Below the pieces are notes generated by a model that saw only the letters and a program-made list of their open reading frames with translations, was not told the origin of the DNA and did not search any database. Below are positions 33,940 through 46,660 of a DNA stretch of 64,000 nucleotides, piece after piece. Location: contig JAGYXB010001002.1 in assembly GCA_022495005.1 (NCBI GenBank), positions 744,001 through 808,000 on the forward strand, in the 5' to 3' direction. Numbering within the stretch: the stretch's first letter is position 1; every line of letters starts with the position of its first letter. The stretch comes from Rhyacophila brunnea (Eukaryota; Arthropoda; Insecta; Trichoptera; Rhyacophilidae). Both the position numbers and the translations under genes were made by a program.

Positions 33940-34370
33940 ATACAGGGTCCCACAAAGAGGGGACTGACAGCGCTCTAGCCTGAGGGCCCGGGCTCAGATA
34001 GGGCCCAATGTGGCGGGTCTACCAAGTGTGATAAATACACATCACAGATTTATTCTTTAAGTAAAATAGTAGTATTAGAACATTTAAAAATAGTATGTGT
34101 TTGTGCGATACAATATTTGACTGTTGTGTCAATACTCAATAACTCCATAACGATAATAGTCAAGTGTATTCGAGAATACAACAAATCGATAAAAATACAC
34201 TGAATACACTTAATTTTACCTCGAACACCTTTCGTAAAATGCTATTGTAGAGCGTCACACTGTTTTTAAGCTTAGCGATAGGTAGGGGGTTCCAAAGATC
34301 CTAGCCAGAGGGGGGGGGGGGGGCTGTAAGATGTGGGGGCCATGTATATATATAGTCTCAGGTTAATGTT
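33940..34370 (-). repeat. Diverged, inverted relative of the 15919/50467 hAT-like element
   Basis: On the minus strand, 34335 to 34265 reads GGCTAGGATCTTTGGAACCC and CCTACCTATCGCTAAG, and 34010 to 33960 reads GGGCCCTCAGGCTAGAGCGC, both matching segments of copy 1 in the right order. Terminal repeats are not visible. Confidence 0.55.
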
Positions 34371-35247
34371 GAAATTTCTAAACCTTTTTCACAATATAAA
34401 GCCTATTCTATCGTATTGTTATAATTTTCACTATTTCAACCAAAAATACTGATAAAAGTATCACAACTTTATTTAATACCTCCACGATCACAACATTACC
34501 TATATCATATCAATTAGTCGATACTGATTAACGCAATGAGTAAAGAAAAAAATACTCATCTATGGCGATGATGTATTATGCTGGTTTTATAATTTATTGT
34601 TTTATGTTTATCTTTATTTAACCTTCTCTGAGATCATATTTGTACCTATAGATTGTAAATAAGCGAAGCACACGTTTCTCTCTCTCTGCTGATGTTTTTT
34701 TTTTAATTGTATGATAATTTCTTCCTTTTCTGAGATCAGTTTAATAATTTTTTAATCCATGTTTATTTTTATTTGTACGTTGCTTTAAAATATTATGCTT
34801 TTTAGATACGAAATCGTGTTTTTTGATATCGACAACTAAAATAAGTAGTTTTAGAGTCAACTTACCCGTACCAAGGTGGTGTGTAGATTGTTGACCGACA
34901 GATTTTTAAGGCTGAAACGAAATAATAAATTATCAAAACGAGAATGAAACACACAGCCTATGTGTTAATTAATTAAAACGGCTTATTTAAGATGTATTTT
35001 CCCTTCATAAATATTCACGATTCACTTTGACCACATAAATAATCGATTTTTAATCGGACCACGAAATCCAATTAAGGCACAGTTTATTTAGGAGTACCTC
35101 CGTAAGAACTAAGGATACATTTCAACATGCAAATACATACTTGCGGTGCATGGAAAACAAAAAAAATAAGTACTGGCAATAATATATTGTGAAGTAATCA
35201 TATCAGTTGAAAATAAACTAACTGACGGAACTGGTATACCTATATAG

Positions 35248-35448
35248 CAGAAGTTCCCAAACAGAGGTGCACGAACTCCCAGGGGGTTCGATTATGAGGG
35301 AAAGAATTCTTCAAAGAATATTTTTAGATGTTTTTGGAATAAACTCCAAAAAAGCCGCGACTTAGATTCTAGACGATTTTTTTGTAGAAAAAAAAGAAAA
35401 AATGATTTTGTATGGGGTGCGATGTATAGATAATATTGGGAATCTCTG
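35248..35448. mobile_element. 201-bp hAT-like MITE with exact 8-bp target duplication
   Basis: Ends CAGAAGTTCCCAAA and TTGGGAATCTCTG are inverted and flanked by identical CTATATAG (35240-35247 and 35449-35456). Non-coding. Confidence 0.82.
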
Positions 35449-36047
35449 CTATATAGTAAACAATATTGTGTTATTAAAACATTACCTCAGTTTCTCACGC
35501 TGTATTTTATTACTAACATATTGAATGAAAAATCAATAATATTTATTCAGATGTATCGTATTAAGTTAATCATTTTATTCACGTAACCTATTTAAATATT
35601 TTTTTTAAATTCATGATAGTTATCATCATTATCTTAGGCACTTGAATGCATGAGCAAAATAAGAGACTTTGTAGAAATCGTATTTTTTTTAATAACTCAC
35701 ATTTTTAATAAGATCATCGCCGTGAATTAAATAAAAACGAGAAAAAATCATCGCAACTAAGACTGGTATGCATAGAATTTAATTAACACTAAACACTAAA
35801 TAGTCCTTATTCGGGCATATAGTGTTAGCGTTTAATGGAAAACGAATGTGTCCACGCAAGTGTACAACACTATTATACGCGTACGAAAGGTTACATGAAA
35901 ATCTCACAGCTGTCATTTTTTGATTAAATGCATATATACCTACAGTATGTAATGTTGTTTACTTATTTTCGGCGAAGAAAAAATAAGATAAATACACAAA
36001 TATGATTGATGATACAATTATGTATTTTTGTAGTAGGTAAGTATTTA

Positions 36048-36111
36048 CATTGTCTACAATAATAAATGTATGTTGACATCTATAATGTAGATTGTAGACA
36101 TTGTATAATAT
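36048..36111. repeat. Short inverted repeat
   Basis: ACATTGTCTACAAT and ATTGTAGACATTGT pair with one mismatch around about 35 nt. Possibly a very small foldback element. Confidence 0.3.
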
Positions 36112-36283
36112 CATTGCCAACAAAAATAATAATGAAAGAACACTGTAACCATGATACGTTCATTTATTCAATTAGCCATTGATAAAGCAGTCATAATTAT
36201 TTTTAATCTATACCCATTAAGTGTTGATTTGTAATTATTGTTCAATTTTCAGTTTAATAATATGTTTGCTATTATAACTTAAA

Positions 36284-36682
36284 TAATTACAAGATGAAAA
36301 GAACTTTTTATAGGTATACCACGTTTTTAAATTTTCTGTTGAATCATATAAACTTGAAAATTCTATGTATTCATAAATAGGTACTTTTTTGTACTTGATA
36401 GAAATACTGAATAAATATAGAATACTAAATTTGACATTTCATATTGATTTCCATAGTAACGCACGTATATATTAATAATTTAGTTGCTAGGATCCCCTTA
36501 GCAACCAATAATATTGTTTTACTTTTAACGATTTTTCTCCAAAACATACAAAACAGAATTAACTGAAAATTAATTCAATTCTGCTTAAAGATGGCTAAAA
36601 GTATTAAAAGAATGCATTGTCATCGTGTTATGATATATTATAAAAGTTTCAAATGTCTAGCTAGTCGGGAAGTTAGTTAAAC
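36284..36682. repeat. 400-bp dispersed repeat, copy 2
   Basis: Same orientation as copy 1 at 25801-26210 and collinear throughout, with small indels. Sequence similarity stops sharply at both ends. Confidence 0.75.
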
Positions 36683-37921
36683 AATATTTGTATAATACAA
36701 GAATACGAGCTAATAAAAACGTGGTAAACAATATTTTATAAGTAAAATTGGCAGGCATCCGCGATCGGAATTTAAAAATTTCTAGAAAAAAACAATTTTG
36801 AACGCGAAATGCAGCAATACCTTGCAACTGTCATTTTATTTTGACGTATGCATAGTTTTCGAAATTATTTCGATTTATTGTAACTTTGACACTTGACATT
36901 CTATGCATGTGGACCTAGCATTTCGAAAACAATAAATTGCTAAGGGATATAGGTATATTCAGACTATAAAATGAGGTCAAAATTATTATTTTTATTTAAA
37001 ATAATAACCGTTGCCGTCTTGTGTTAAAGAGCACTTCAGTATATTGTCGCAGCCACTAATTGGCCAGTTTGTTCGCTGTCAACTGGTGCTTTCGTTATAA
37101 TAAACGATTATTTTATCCAGTAATAATAATATTACTACAGTTAACAATGGTCAACAAAGAATGGTCATTTAGTTTCACTCGAAATCATACTGTACGTACA
37201 GTGTACAGCAAACGAGCAGGCTTTGATTTCACCGCACTTGCGTTATTGCATTCCCGTTCGCCAATCCAAAAAGCTCTGGCCTTGACGCCGTGAAAGCTGC
37301 GGGCACACTGGCGTTGCATATTATTATTAACTTAAGAACGTAAAGAAAAGCTCATTCGAAAATATTAATTTTAGTTTTATATGTAAGGAAATATCCCTTA
37401 GGTGGAGTACCTACATGGAATTGTGCCTTCATTTAATTTAGTAATCGACTAAAGCCTTTAATGTAACTATGATAAGGAATATATTATGTTATAGTAAAAA
37501 TAAAATGCATTCAAGTCTTGGTTTTCGGGATCCTTAAATTTTGAATTTTGTATAATGATAGTAGTTCCACTTACCACTTAATATGATAAATCTATCAAAA
37601 GCATGACCTTGCAAAATCAAATAATATTACTAGTCATGTCACCATTACTACTAGTGGGTAAATAACTTTGTCAGAGCACAGTCAGCACAGATAAATTCAA
37701 AAAAAAAATGCAATGGTGGCCAAATTGTGCTACCTACTATTTTTTTCGACAAGGACAAATTAACTGTGGCGATGACATGTTAAAGGAAACTAAGTTTTAA
37801 TTGATCTATGCTCCGGACTTGGAGAAGTTTAATAATAAACAAACATGCATAATTTAAAAAAAACATCTCAGACATAATACCTAAATATTGTAAAAAATAT
37901 TTTTTAAATAAATACGATCTC

Positions 37922-37990
37922 TAGCGGGACTCGAAATCACATCTACTTTATAATTCGCGCTTAGGTACTTTACCAATTGAGCCATTTGCG
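37922..37990 (-). repeat. tRNA-like SINE head
   Basis: This is the clearest of the tRNA-like sites on the minus strand: TGGCTCAATTGGTAAAGTAC matches an A box and ATTTCGAGTCCCGC a B box, about 30 nt apart. The acceptor stem does not pair well and AT-rich repeat follows, so I call a SINE, not a tRNA gene. Confidence 0.55.
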
Positions 37991-38159
37991 TATTTTTAAA
38001 TTACGATAAAATTAACTAGCAGTTTTAACATCTTGAACTATTGTCTAAGATGATCTACGATCTAACAAATTGTGTCAATTTTTGACAGTCGCTTTTGTGT
38101 TTTTGAATCAAAGTATCCATTACCTTAATAACTAACCGGTGTCAGGACCTCCAAATTTT

Positions 38160-38235
38160 AGTTATAACGTACTTGCACTTGCTAATAATTTAATAAACTT
38201 TTATTTTATTCAACGATTAATTCATAAGATTTGAG
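38160..38235 (-). repeat. Inverted copy of SINE-like modules
   Basis: TAACGTACTTGCACTTGCTA and TTCAACGATTAATTCATAAG repeat the modules of 12135-12360 and 17185-17310 in a different arrangement. Confidence 0.45.
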
Positions 38236-39185
38236 AACGCCTCAGATATATACCTACCTACTAAAAAAACATGTTTTGCACATTGTCGCGATTCTAGTCT
38301 CGCTGGGCATCGTTTTCTTTCAAAAATACTTGTTCTAGTATTCTAGTGACTATTTATCATATCTAAGATGTTTTCAGAGTATGTATGTTCAATAAAATAA
38401 TATTAGTAGGTACAGTGAACAAATAAAATTTTACCATCAATATATAAACAAAATGTAAACGATTTTATTGCAAATTAGTTTTACTAACTACTACTTAATT
38501 CCAGAATGAAAAATATTTATTTACAATACACGAATGACGGAAAAAACGTATTTCGTTTTTTTTTTAAATGATTTTACATGAAGCATATTATAAATCATTT
38601 GGATCGTCAGAAAATGCCCACCTAAGTGAATAAATCATTAAAAATACGTATTTTTCACAATTCGAGCAGAGGAAAATTTTAGCAAGTAAGTATTGCTATA
38701 TTTTCACCACTCTATGGCAGTTTATCGTACCTTTAAGCAAAATTATCGCAAGGGAGCTCCAAACCTATCAGCGCATCGAATTCCCATATAGCTAAAACCG
38801 CTAATGGTCCCTGGGGTCCAGAATTAAATATTGATTACATACTTACTTTCTTTCAAATGGTTTTATTTAATATTTCTCATCTACGCCAATGCACTCGTTC
38901 CATGTTTTTTCCAGTGTTCGAGCCTTAAATCAACAATGACAGCAGAAACGAATTCGGCGCGCACTTAAATCTTATTTAATTTGAAGTATTTTTGGTCGCG
39001 TGTGCCTTCTAAGAGCTCGGGCACGCACTCGCGCGCCGGGTGATGCCCGTTGCACGTGATTCGCAATGCACATACGTACATGCAGTGTGGTTTCCAATAC
39101 AAATAATATACATACTTGCACGTGAAGGTATCACCTTATTGCGTGGTGAGAAGTTTGGAGACGAAAGATATTCGTAGCCATACTG

Positions 39186-39833
39186 CAGTGGTTCTTAACC
39201 GGTGCACCGCGAGCTTGTTGCAAGTGTACCGCGAAAAAAATGATAAAAGCAGAATAATCCGCGAAATAGTGAAAACCGAAAAAGTCCTTCGCGAAATTAT
39301 GAAAGCCGACGAAAGATCTAAAGTGATTTCGATTTTGCCGAATCGATCGATACACTGGGGATCTCTAGTTTTGAAAACTTTACCAGCAGTACTAAAACTT
39401 GTACTTGACCAAGTTGTAAATATGATAAATTTCATCAAATCGAGACCTTTAAAAACACGCATTTTTAAAAAAAACCTTGCATTTGTATAGAAGCCCAGTA
39501 CGAATGTTTGCCTTTTTACACTGAAGTGAGCTAATATTTCTGAAATATGCAAAATCCGACAAGCTGAGGTACCTACCACATTAATTGATTTTCACATCAA
39601 ATAAATTCCATTTTGTTAAGGGTAATTTTATTTACAGTTTTTTCATATATGTAGGTATAGATGTTTTCTTTAATATTTTTTTCTTTGACTGCTATGTAAT
39701 CGGATTAATCTGTAATAACATTTATCCCCGCATAATATTGTTCTTTGTTTACCGATCGTTTGATTTTGGTGCACCGCAATTTTTTCTTATGAACAAAAGT
39801 GCACCATGGCTTTGAAAAGGTTAAGAACCACTG
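39186..39833 (+). mobile_element. hAT element fragment with ZBED-like coding sequence
   Basis: Ends CAGTGGTTCTTAACC and GGTTAAGAACCACTG are perfectly inverted and flanked by CCATACTG (39178-39185) and CCATATTG (39834-39841), 7 of 8 identical. Plus-strand frame 39250-39480 reads VLDQVVNMINFIKSRPLKTR, strongly resembling the segment (VxIINFIKSRPL) of hAT transposases related to ZBED5/FAM200 proteins. Only this part survives, so the element is an internally deleted derivative. Confidence 0.82.
39240..39490 (+). pseudogene. hAT transposase internal fragment
   Basis: About 75 residues are recognisable, ending RPLKTRIFKKNL; the catalytic DDE and C-terminal dimerisation (hATC) domains are missing. 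The open frame extends left beyond the element end to 39116, which is fortuitous flanking sequence. Confidence 0.6.
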
Positions 39834-39841
39834 CCATATTG

Positions 39842-42800
39842 TATTCCGTGTATTGATTGAGTAACTTTGATTCGTAAAGACAGAAAGTATTAATTTACCA
39901 GAGCTTTATTTATATAAAAATATATCAAACCTAAAACAACATCCTACAACATAGGTAGGTATTATATTTTCTAAGATATACTTACTTAATTATGTATACT
40001 ATGTTTAGTTTTTTAGTCGCTAATAATTAAAAAAACAATATAAAAATGTATTTAAAAAAACCAACGTGATAAATCCATTCATCGACCTGATTGAACATAC
40101 TGAAATTATTCATTTTTACATACCTACTTACTTGGGTCTAGGACAATTTGGTGCCGGGACAACTGGGCGCCAAGCAATCGAATAAAATTCGAAAATAAAT
40201 AAACGTTCGTGAATTATAGGTAAGTACAAACATACTTTAAAAATATAAATTTAATATTATTATTTATATTTAAATCACCTATTATTCACCTATAATTTCA
40301 ATATGTAATATAATCACATATAATTTAAATATGCACATGTAAATAATGATTTAATTGTGCACATGTTTAAGTTCCAACGATAAGAGAGTTCGTTTATTTC
40401 TATATAAAGCCTTATACTTACATGATAATTCTCAATCCGCATTAAAAATATTATATTAAGAATAAAATGAATTTAAAAATTAGATAGAAACTGATTAAAA
40501 TTCCTCGTCTACTTTCTGTATAAAATCGTATCAAACATATATTTATTTCATTCAACAGTTCGGCGCCCAATTGTCCTGGCGCCCAGTTATTCCATTCCCA
40601 ACTACTTTAAGAAATATATTTGTACAATATAATTATCATTTTATTAATAATATCCATACATTTTTAATCGAGCACACTTTGAAACAAAGATCCTCAAATC
40701 TCAAATGCATTCCTGAACCCATTCCATAAAATATGGATAAAAATAGATAATAAAATAAATTCTCTAATCTAAAATAATAAATATGTGGGAATTTGTTGAT
40801 TGAGATATCACAAAATTGGTAGAATTCCGTTTTATTAAATATTATTCATAAAAATTTGCAAATAATGTAGTTTTTGAATTAACACCAATATCAATAGGTA
40901 CTACTTACAATCAATTATTGTCTTGAGTCTTGATAATGGCGTCATAAGCAAAATATCAGTTTTTAAATTAAATAGTATTTATTTAATTTAATTCCTAAAT
41001 TGTTAATTGGCGGTGTAAAACGAGAGTAAGGCAATAGTGGGAGCTTGCGGCAGATAGAGAGCAGTGGAGACTTTTTCTGGCGACGACCAAGACTCATAAT
41101 GGCAGTGACCCGAGGCACTAACTGATTTTGGTAAAATAAAATAAAAACCATAAATTCCAATTAACAACGTACATAGTAGAGATATGAATGTACCTGTTTC
41201 CTAGAATCACACCTGTAGCTAAAATAATAATTATTAAAGATGACAATGATGACACATAAAAATAGTAGTGGCTTATTTTTTGAGTAAAAGTACGTATCTG
41301 TTTGAGTAGGTACCTAATCATGTTGTGAGGTCTGTTGGTGTTAGTCGCAGGGATTTTTTGTTATGCTTTGGTTAATATTTATACTCAATTTGTGAGATTT
41401 TGGTATAATTTGTATGACTAGTTTGAACTGTGTTGAGTGAGGCCCCTTTTTAAATCGTCTGACGAATCGATTGCATCAAGAAAGATCGCTACTGCACATT
41501 AGGTTGTAGTGCTGATGACGATGCTTATTATACTATTTTAAAATGTCAATAAAAAATAATACCTAGGGTTAAGTTAAATCGTAAATGTTGGTATCATAGA
41601 AAGTTATACTGTTACTCTTACCATGTGCAGGTAGTTAGGTATTAGTGTTGTTAAAATAATAATAAACAATAATAGAGGAAGAAAAAAACATGGTGTAAAA
41701 TCATGGAAATTGGAGAATATTAGCGATTTAAGTGAGTGCTAAACACGTCTAGTTGCGGAGAAGGCGTGGGGTGTAGCGCCGAGAAAGAAAAAATGTTTGC
41801 AAACCCATGTATGAAAGCGACTTCGTAAGTGTAAGTACTTACTACCTACGGAGAATTTACGTATTTTATCTGAACGATGCTCTGAAGAACCATCGAAATT
41901 GAACCCTAGTATAATATTGCGCCTTGCAGTACCTACTGAAAGTTTAATCTTATAATAATAATTGACAGAGCTTTTTGAACGAAGTTAGTATTACCAATAC
42001 TGATTACTTTGGCGGATATATCTGCCAGAATGTAACATTAAGTAAGTTTTTTTCTTATTTCAATAATGATCGCCGGTTTCCTTTCATCAGACTCAAAAGA
42101 AATGATTTTGCAATAATCCAGCATGCCCTTTACCCTTTCGCTTCAGTAACGTGCGTTACCCAACCCGCGCTTTATTTTGAATTTCGAATCGTTATGGCGA
42201 TTGCCTTGGTTCGGGAATCGAGTACGTTCAATAATGCAACTTTAATAGTTGAACACACATTGACATATTTTATAAATAGGTAGGTATTTATAATATTTAA
42301 AAAAAATATATTTATTAATGAATAATTAAAAGTAAAATAATGTTAATAAGAACTGACACTACTTATATTATTGTATATAAGCTGGTGTGCAACAATAACT
42401 TAAATACACTAGAAAAAATATTCTGGGTGGCAGTGCCACCTGTCAACATTCTTGTCGATTTAGCTAACAGTATGCATAGCTAAAGAACGCGTTGGTTTGC
42501 ATCCTAAAATATATAGGTAGGTATATATTTCGATAAATCCAGTGTATACGTGAGTTTTATTGGTATTGTAAAAAAAACGAAACTTTAATACAATACAGTG
42601 AATGAGTTAAGAGGCTTGTGAACGAAATACATATACGTGACTAAGCGATTAAGTCCAACGCGTGTTAGAGGGGTGCAATATGAATGTTTTAATTATGCGA
42701 TCGCACAACAAGGATGCAAACTCTTTCGCATGCAAGTTTACGTGCTTCAGAGAGGGACAGTTTATGGGTTAGAGAGAGACAAACATACAGATATATCAAG

Positions 42801-44143
42801 ACAAATATAATAATGTAATACCTACCTGTTACTTGATACATACATCAATTAAATCACCACTAAAATATAATATGACTTTTTAATATACCTACCTAGGTAC
42901 ATATTAAATTGTGTAATTATTTTTTTAGTGTGTATTTGAATGTGAATGACATTAACACTTTTCTTATTTGTTTTGTATACTTGTCACTGAGTTTTTAAAT
43001 AATGTACTTCGCGGTCTAAATCTGATTACACTTGGTTGGCATCATAATATATAAGTTTAGTATATCTGGAATGGCCCACACCAGTTCCCGTTCTGACACA
43101 TGCTATATTCCTGTAGAACCCTAAAGCCGGAAGTTCATTCAATAGATGTAGATTAAAAGTGAGTTTCTCACATCGCTATCAAACATCCTCCTGCTTCCTT
43201 GCATACTGAAGAAGTTCTGCTTTTTTTCAATCTAGGAAATAAATGAATCCATACACATGATCCACTGATTCAGAAAAAGGCGCTCTACCGATTAGACCAC
43301 GATGGTTTCAACGTGCTTATTAGTTTTCATTTAATATTTTTATTTAAAAATATCTGCTTGTGTATGTTCAATAATGCTAGTTTAATGAGACGGGTCGGTG
43401 TCGGATCTCGTGCCATTCGTGAACACACGTACGTCATTATTAAATTTAATCCTTTAAATGCAACCACTGCCAAACCTGAATGGCCACTTGTTATCGCAAG
43501 ATTATGCACTCGCCATTTTTTAATCCAAAAATAAAAACAGTAAAAGTAAGTAGGTAAGTCCTTAATGTATTTATTTCTTTTAACTTACCAAAGTTTTTTT
43601 TAAATCTATATCAATAAACAAAAAATATTTCACGTCCTGTTGATGAATATCAAATATCAGTAGGTATGTATTTTAAAAAATCATGCCAAAGAATGTGCCT
43701 CTCCAATGAATAGTACCTATATTATAATGTAAATGTAGTTTACATACATTTAAATTCAGAAGGTTTACGATTCTTAAAATAAAGACTACGTATTGATACC
43801 GGTCTCATTTGAATGGATGACAGAGACTAGGATTTCTTTACGAGGAATGAGCTGTAAATCATAAAAAATATACTATTTATGGGCGGGTGAAATCTCCCCA
43901 AGCATTTTTTTTCATAATTTATTTTACAAATATTTTCACAGTAAGAAAGAATACAACATACCTAAATTGAAAATAAATTATACTGAATTACAAAATGGGT
44001 CCTGACGACATAAATTTATTATAAGAGACAACTCGTGGTGGATTGGTCCAGGTAGATGAGAAAAATCCCATGTGTCGTTTGCCTGAACACCTGTCAGGGT
44101 TTCTTTCATTTTGTTAACCGTCAATTCATGGTGGAACTGCATT
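39842..44143. other. Gene-poor interval
   Basis: AT-rich. Contains the inverted-repeat element at 40141-40593 and a tRNA-like A box on the minus strand at 43279-43300 (GTGGTCTAATCGGTAGAGCG). The 102-codon frame at 41975-42283 is not recognised. Confidence 0.6.
40141..40593. mobile_element. Inverted-repeat element with doubled GGACAAxTGGGCGCC ends
   Basis: The left end is GGACAATTTGGTGCCGGGAC + AACTGGGCGCC; the right end, complemented, is GGAATAACTGGGCGCCAGGA + CAATTGGGCGCC. Each end holds two copies of a 15-16 bp unit. The 380-bp interior is AT-rich and non-coding. The TSD is unclear. Confidence 0.65.
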
Positions 44144-44389
44144 GTATTGTTGTTTAATTTAATAAAACGCATTTTTTTGTAGTACTTATTCCACTTTTAA
44201 TCAATAAATTAGGACCGGTTTCGTCCACCTCAGAGGGACATTTTAAAAATTCTCAGTTACTTTACTTAGTTAAAAAAAAACTCATATGAAAATGTTCCTC
44301 TAAGGCGAATGAAACCAGTCCTAATTTATTGATTAAAAGTGGAGTAAGTACTACAAAAAAATGAGTTTTATTAAATTAAACAACAATAC
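44144..44389. mobile_element. Foldback element, ~100-bp arms
   Basis: 44144-44242 and 44290-44389 are inverted with few mismatches (for example TAATCAATAAATTAGGACCG against CAGTCCTAATTTATTGATTA), leaving a loop of about 47 nt. Outside, TGTCAGGGT occurs on both sides (44093 and 44391). The upstream TTAACCGTCAATTCATGGTG recurs near 54585. Confidence 0.7.
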
Positions 44390-45797
44390 TTGTCAGGGTG
44401 TAAATGGTGTCAGGGACAGAAATACAAATTTATAAAAATAACTTAAATCGCATTTACAAACATACTACATCAGCTAATAAACCTTACCGATGTATTATTG
44501 TGATGGTGATAGTACCTATGAGCTTGTAAGAAAATTTGAGACACCCTCTGAAACAATGACTATGGTGATTTTTACTGGTAAGATAAGAATTACTATCATT
44601 CTTTATCAATATATATATAAGTATCTGTTTGTAATGTTTTCATTTTCCTTCTCATCCAATTTCCCCCACGAAATCACCCTCCATCATCCACTTTCACCCT
44701 CCCCTACCCGGTATATGCTTGTAGCTGATAATATTACGGTCAGAGATTTTAAAACTTTGCTAGTTTGCACCAGTCACCAGGATTTGTTATAATTTATTAC
44801 AATAAAATGAACACCTCGTATTATAAGATGTAATTATTTGAATTTTCATGCATTTTCTCTTTTTTACAAAATATCTATGTAAACACTATTCACAAGAGAA
44901 TTGAAAGAGGTGTGATGATAATATATACCTACTACAAGTATGCAAATTTGGTGTCAACATGAATAACGCAGACGGTGTTAAGAAAACAATATCAATATCA
45001 ATACATTTTAAAAACAATCTCCTTCTGTCTCTTAAGAAATGGTTTATTGCAAATTGATTCTGCAGAATGTACGTAGATTCATCTTTATTGATATTTATAT
45101 GCCAAAATGTGATATTTCACAAGTATTAATATTATATGACAATGCTGGTGTCTCTGTTTTTTATCATTTCCACAAACACTCCTACATACTACAATTTTAA
45201 AAGGGCTATGTATACTTAAATAATAACCATTTAAGTGATTATAGAAAATTATATAAGTACCAATCAGTTTTCTTTGACTATTTTATAAATTTACCGATTT
45301 AGAAAACCACTGAATGCAAAAATATTTTTTTTATTAAATTTTTGCTGCCAATTGTAAGGTTTACGATTACGAGAACTAGAGCGGACATGGAAGCGATAAT
45401 TGTATTTTAATAAAACTGTTTCCGCCCAAATCTAAAATACATAAATAAACAAAATAAAGCAAAATTCTATAATGTATAAGGGTAAGTACCTACTTTATAA
45501 AGACGCTTTTTAATGCAACGAAAAGCTTGCTGATGCTAGTGATCATTGTATAATTATCACATGAAAGCCTCCTATATGTTGGTTTTGATCGCGATTACCT
45601 TTGCTCATGATAATAAAGCTTCAGGGTTCCTAAAGCATTTCAATATCAAACGATTACATCATTTCGTTTTGCATTGGATAAAATCACGCATCATAAAATA
45701 TAAGTCGTTTTCGAAACATCATATAATTAAAACTAGTGGTGTCGTCCCGTCGACTCGCATCGGTTCGTGCGAGTGGTTTGTTAATGACGAATAACAC

Positions 45798-46300
45798 CAG
45801 TGATGTCCCGTGGTGTAGGCAGGTCGTGCGTGGCTTAGGGGCAGCACATTTAAATTAAGGGCGGAAAATAAAGGAACAAAACTAATATTATAATATTTGA
45901 GAGCAGTGGCAGTTATCCATGAAGCAGACAATGTCGTCAATTTGTTAGAAAGTGTCGACATCTTAGTTTAAAAAAATATGGAAGCATTAAAAATCCTGGT
46001 AACCTTTCATATTATTCCTAATTTGTATTGTAATCAAATATCCAATGGTAGTTTATTGCATAAGAAGAAAATCACTAGGGGCCTCCAAACCTGTCAGTGG
46101 CTCCATATTCCTAAAACACTGATGATTGAGACAATGTTTCGTGGAAATGCTCTAATCTAATCCTTAGTGTATGATAATTAATAAAATGGATTGGTAGGTA
46201 CCTACCCAACAAATTTGCATACAATTTGACTAAGGGTGACAGTTCTAGATATTAATTCTAAGTCTGCATAAAGGCGGCACTTTGCCTAGGGACGTCACTG
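45798..46300. mobile_element. hAT-like element, CAGTGACGTCCC family, copy 3
   Basis: Ends CAGTGATGTCCC and GGGACGTCACTG. Length 503 bp, nearly equal to copy 1. Flanks AATAACAC and GATGATAC differ only by transitions (5 of 8 identical), consistent with an aged TSD. The interior has a stretch at 45896-45965 related to 27643-27711. Confidence 0.7.
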
Positions 46301-46660
46301 GATGATACTTTTATAATATATTATATTATTCTCTCTCATTCTGGTCATGCCTCAGCGGCGTCGTTGTAGATTTATTTCCAGATTCGATTCCTTTCACTCA
46401 ATCCGGTCTTAAACTTTTTTCAGTGTAGCATATAGGATAATTATTATCTTTTACTTACCTACCAATTATTAGCAAAAGCTTTTTTCCTTACTTACAATTT
46501 CGCAGTATAGGTCGGAAGAACAATAAACATCTTCCTGGATGGTATGAAGATATTACATTTGTTTATTTATAGTACCTACCTACCATAATATTTATTTAGG
46601 TTTTGCAATTTAAGCTTAGGTCTTTTTTACGTCCCCGTTACGTTCTTTTGTAAAGCCCAA

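Larger units (their letters stand above)
32030..39185. other. Gene-poor interval
   Basis: Contains a diverged hAT relative (33940-34370), a 201-bp MITE (35248-35448), a short hairpin (36048-36111), repeat copy 2 (36284-36682) and a tRNA-like remnant (37922-37990). A 77-codon frame at 37060-37293 resembles nothing I know. A CpG-rich patch lies at 38955-39085. No gene is supported. Confidence 0.6.

Noticed and set aside
37060..37293. 77-codon plus-strand frame as a small gene
   Set aside because: No recognisable domain; length is within expectation for random frames in 64 kb.
43264..43308. A functional tRNA gene on the minus strand
   Set aside because: A-box-like GTGGTCTAATCGGTAGAGCG is present but no B box follows at the right distance.
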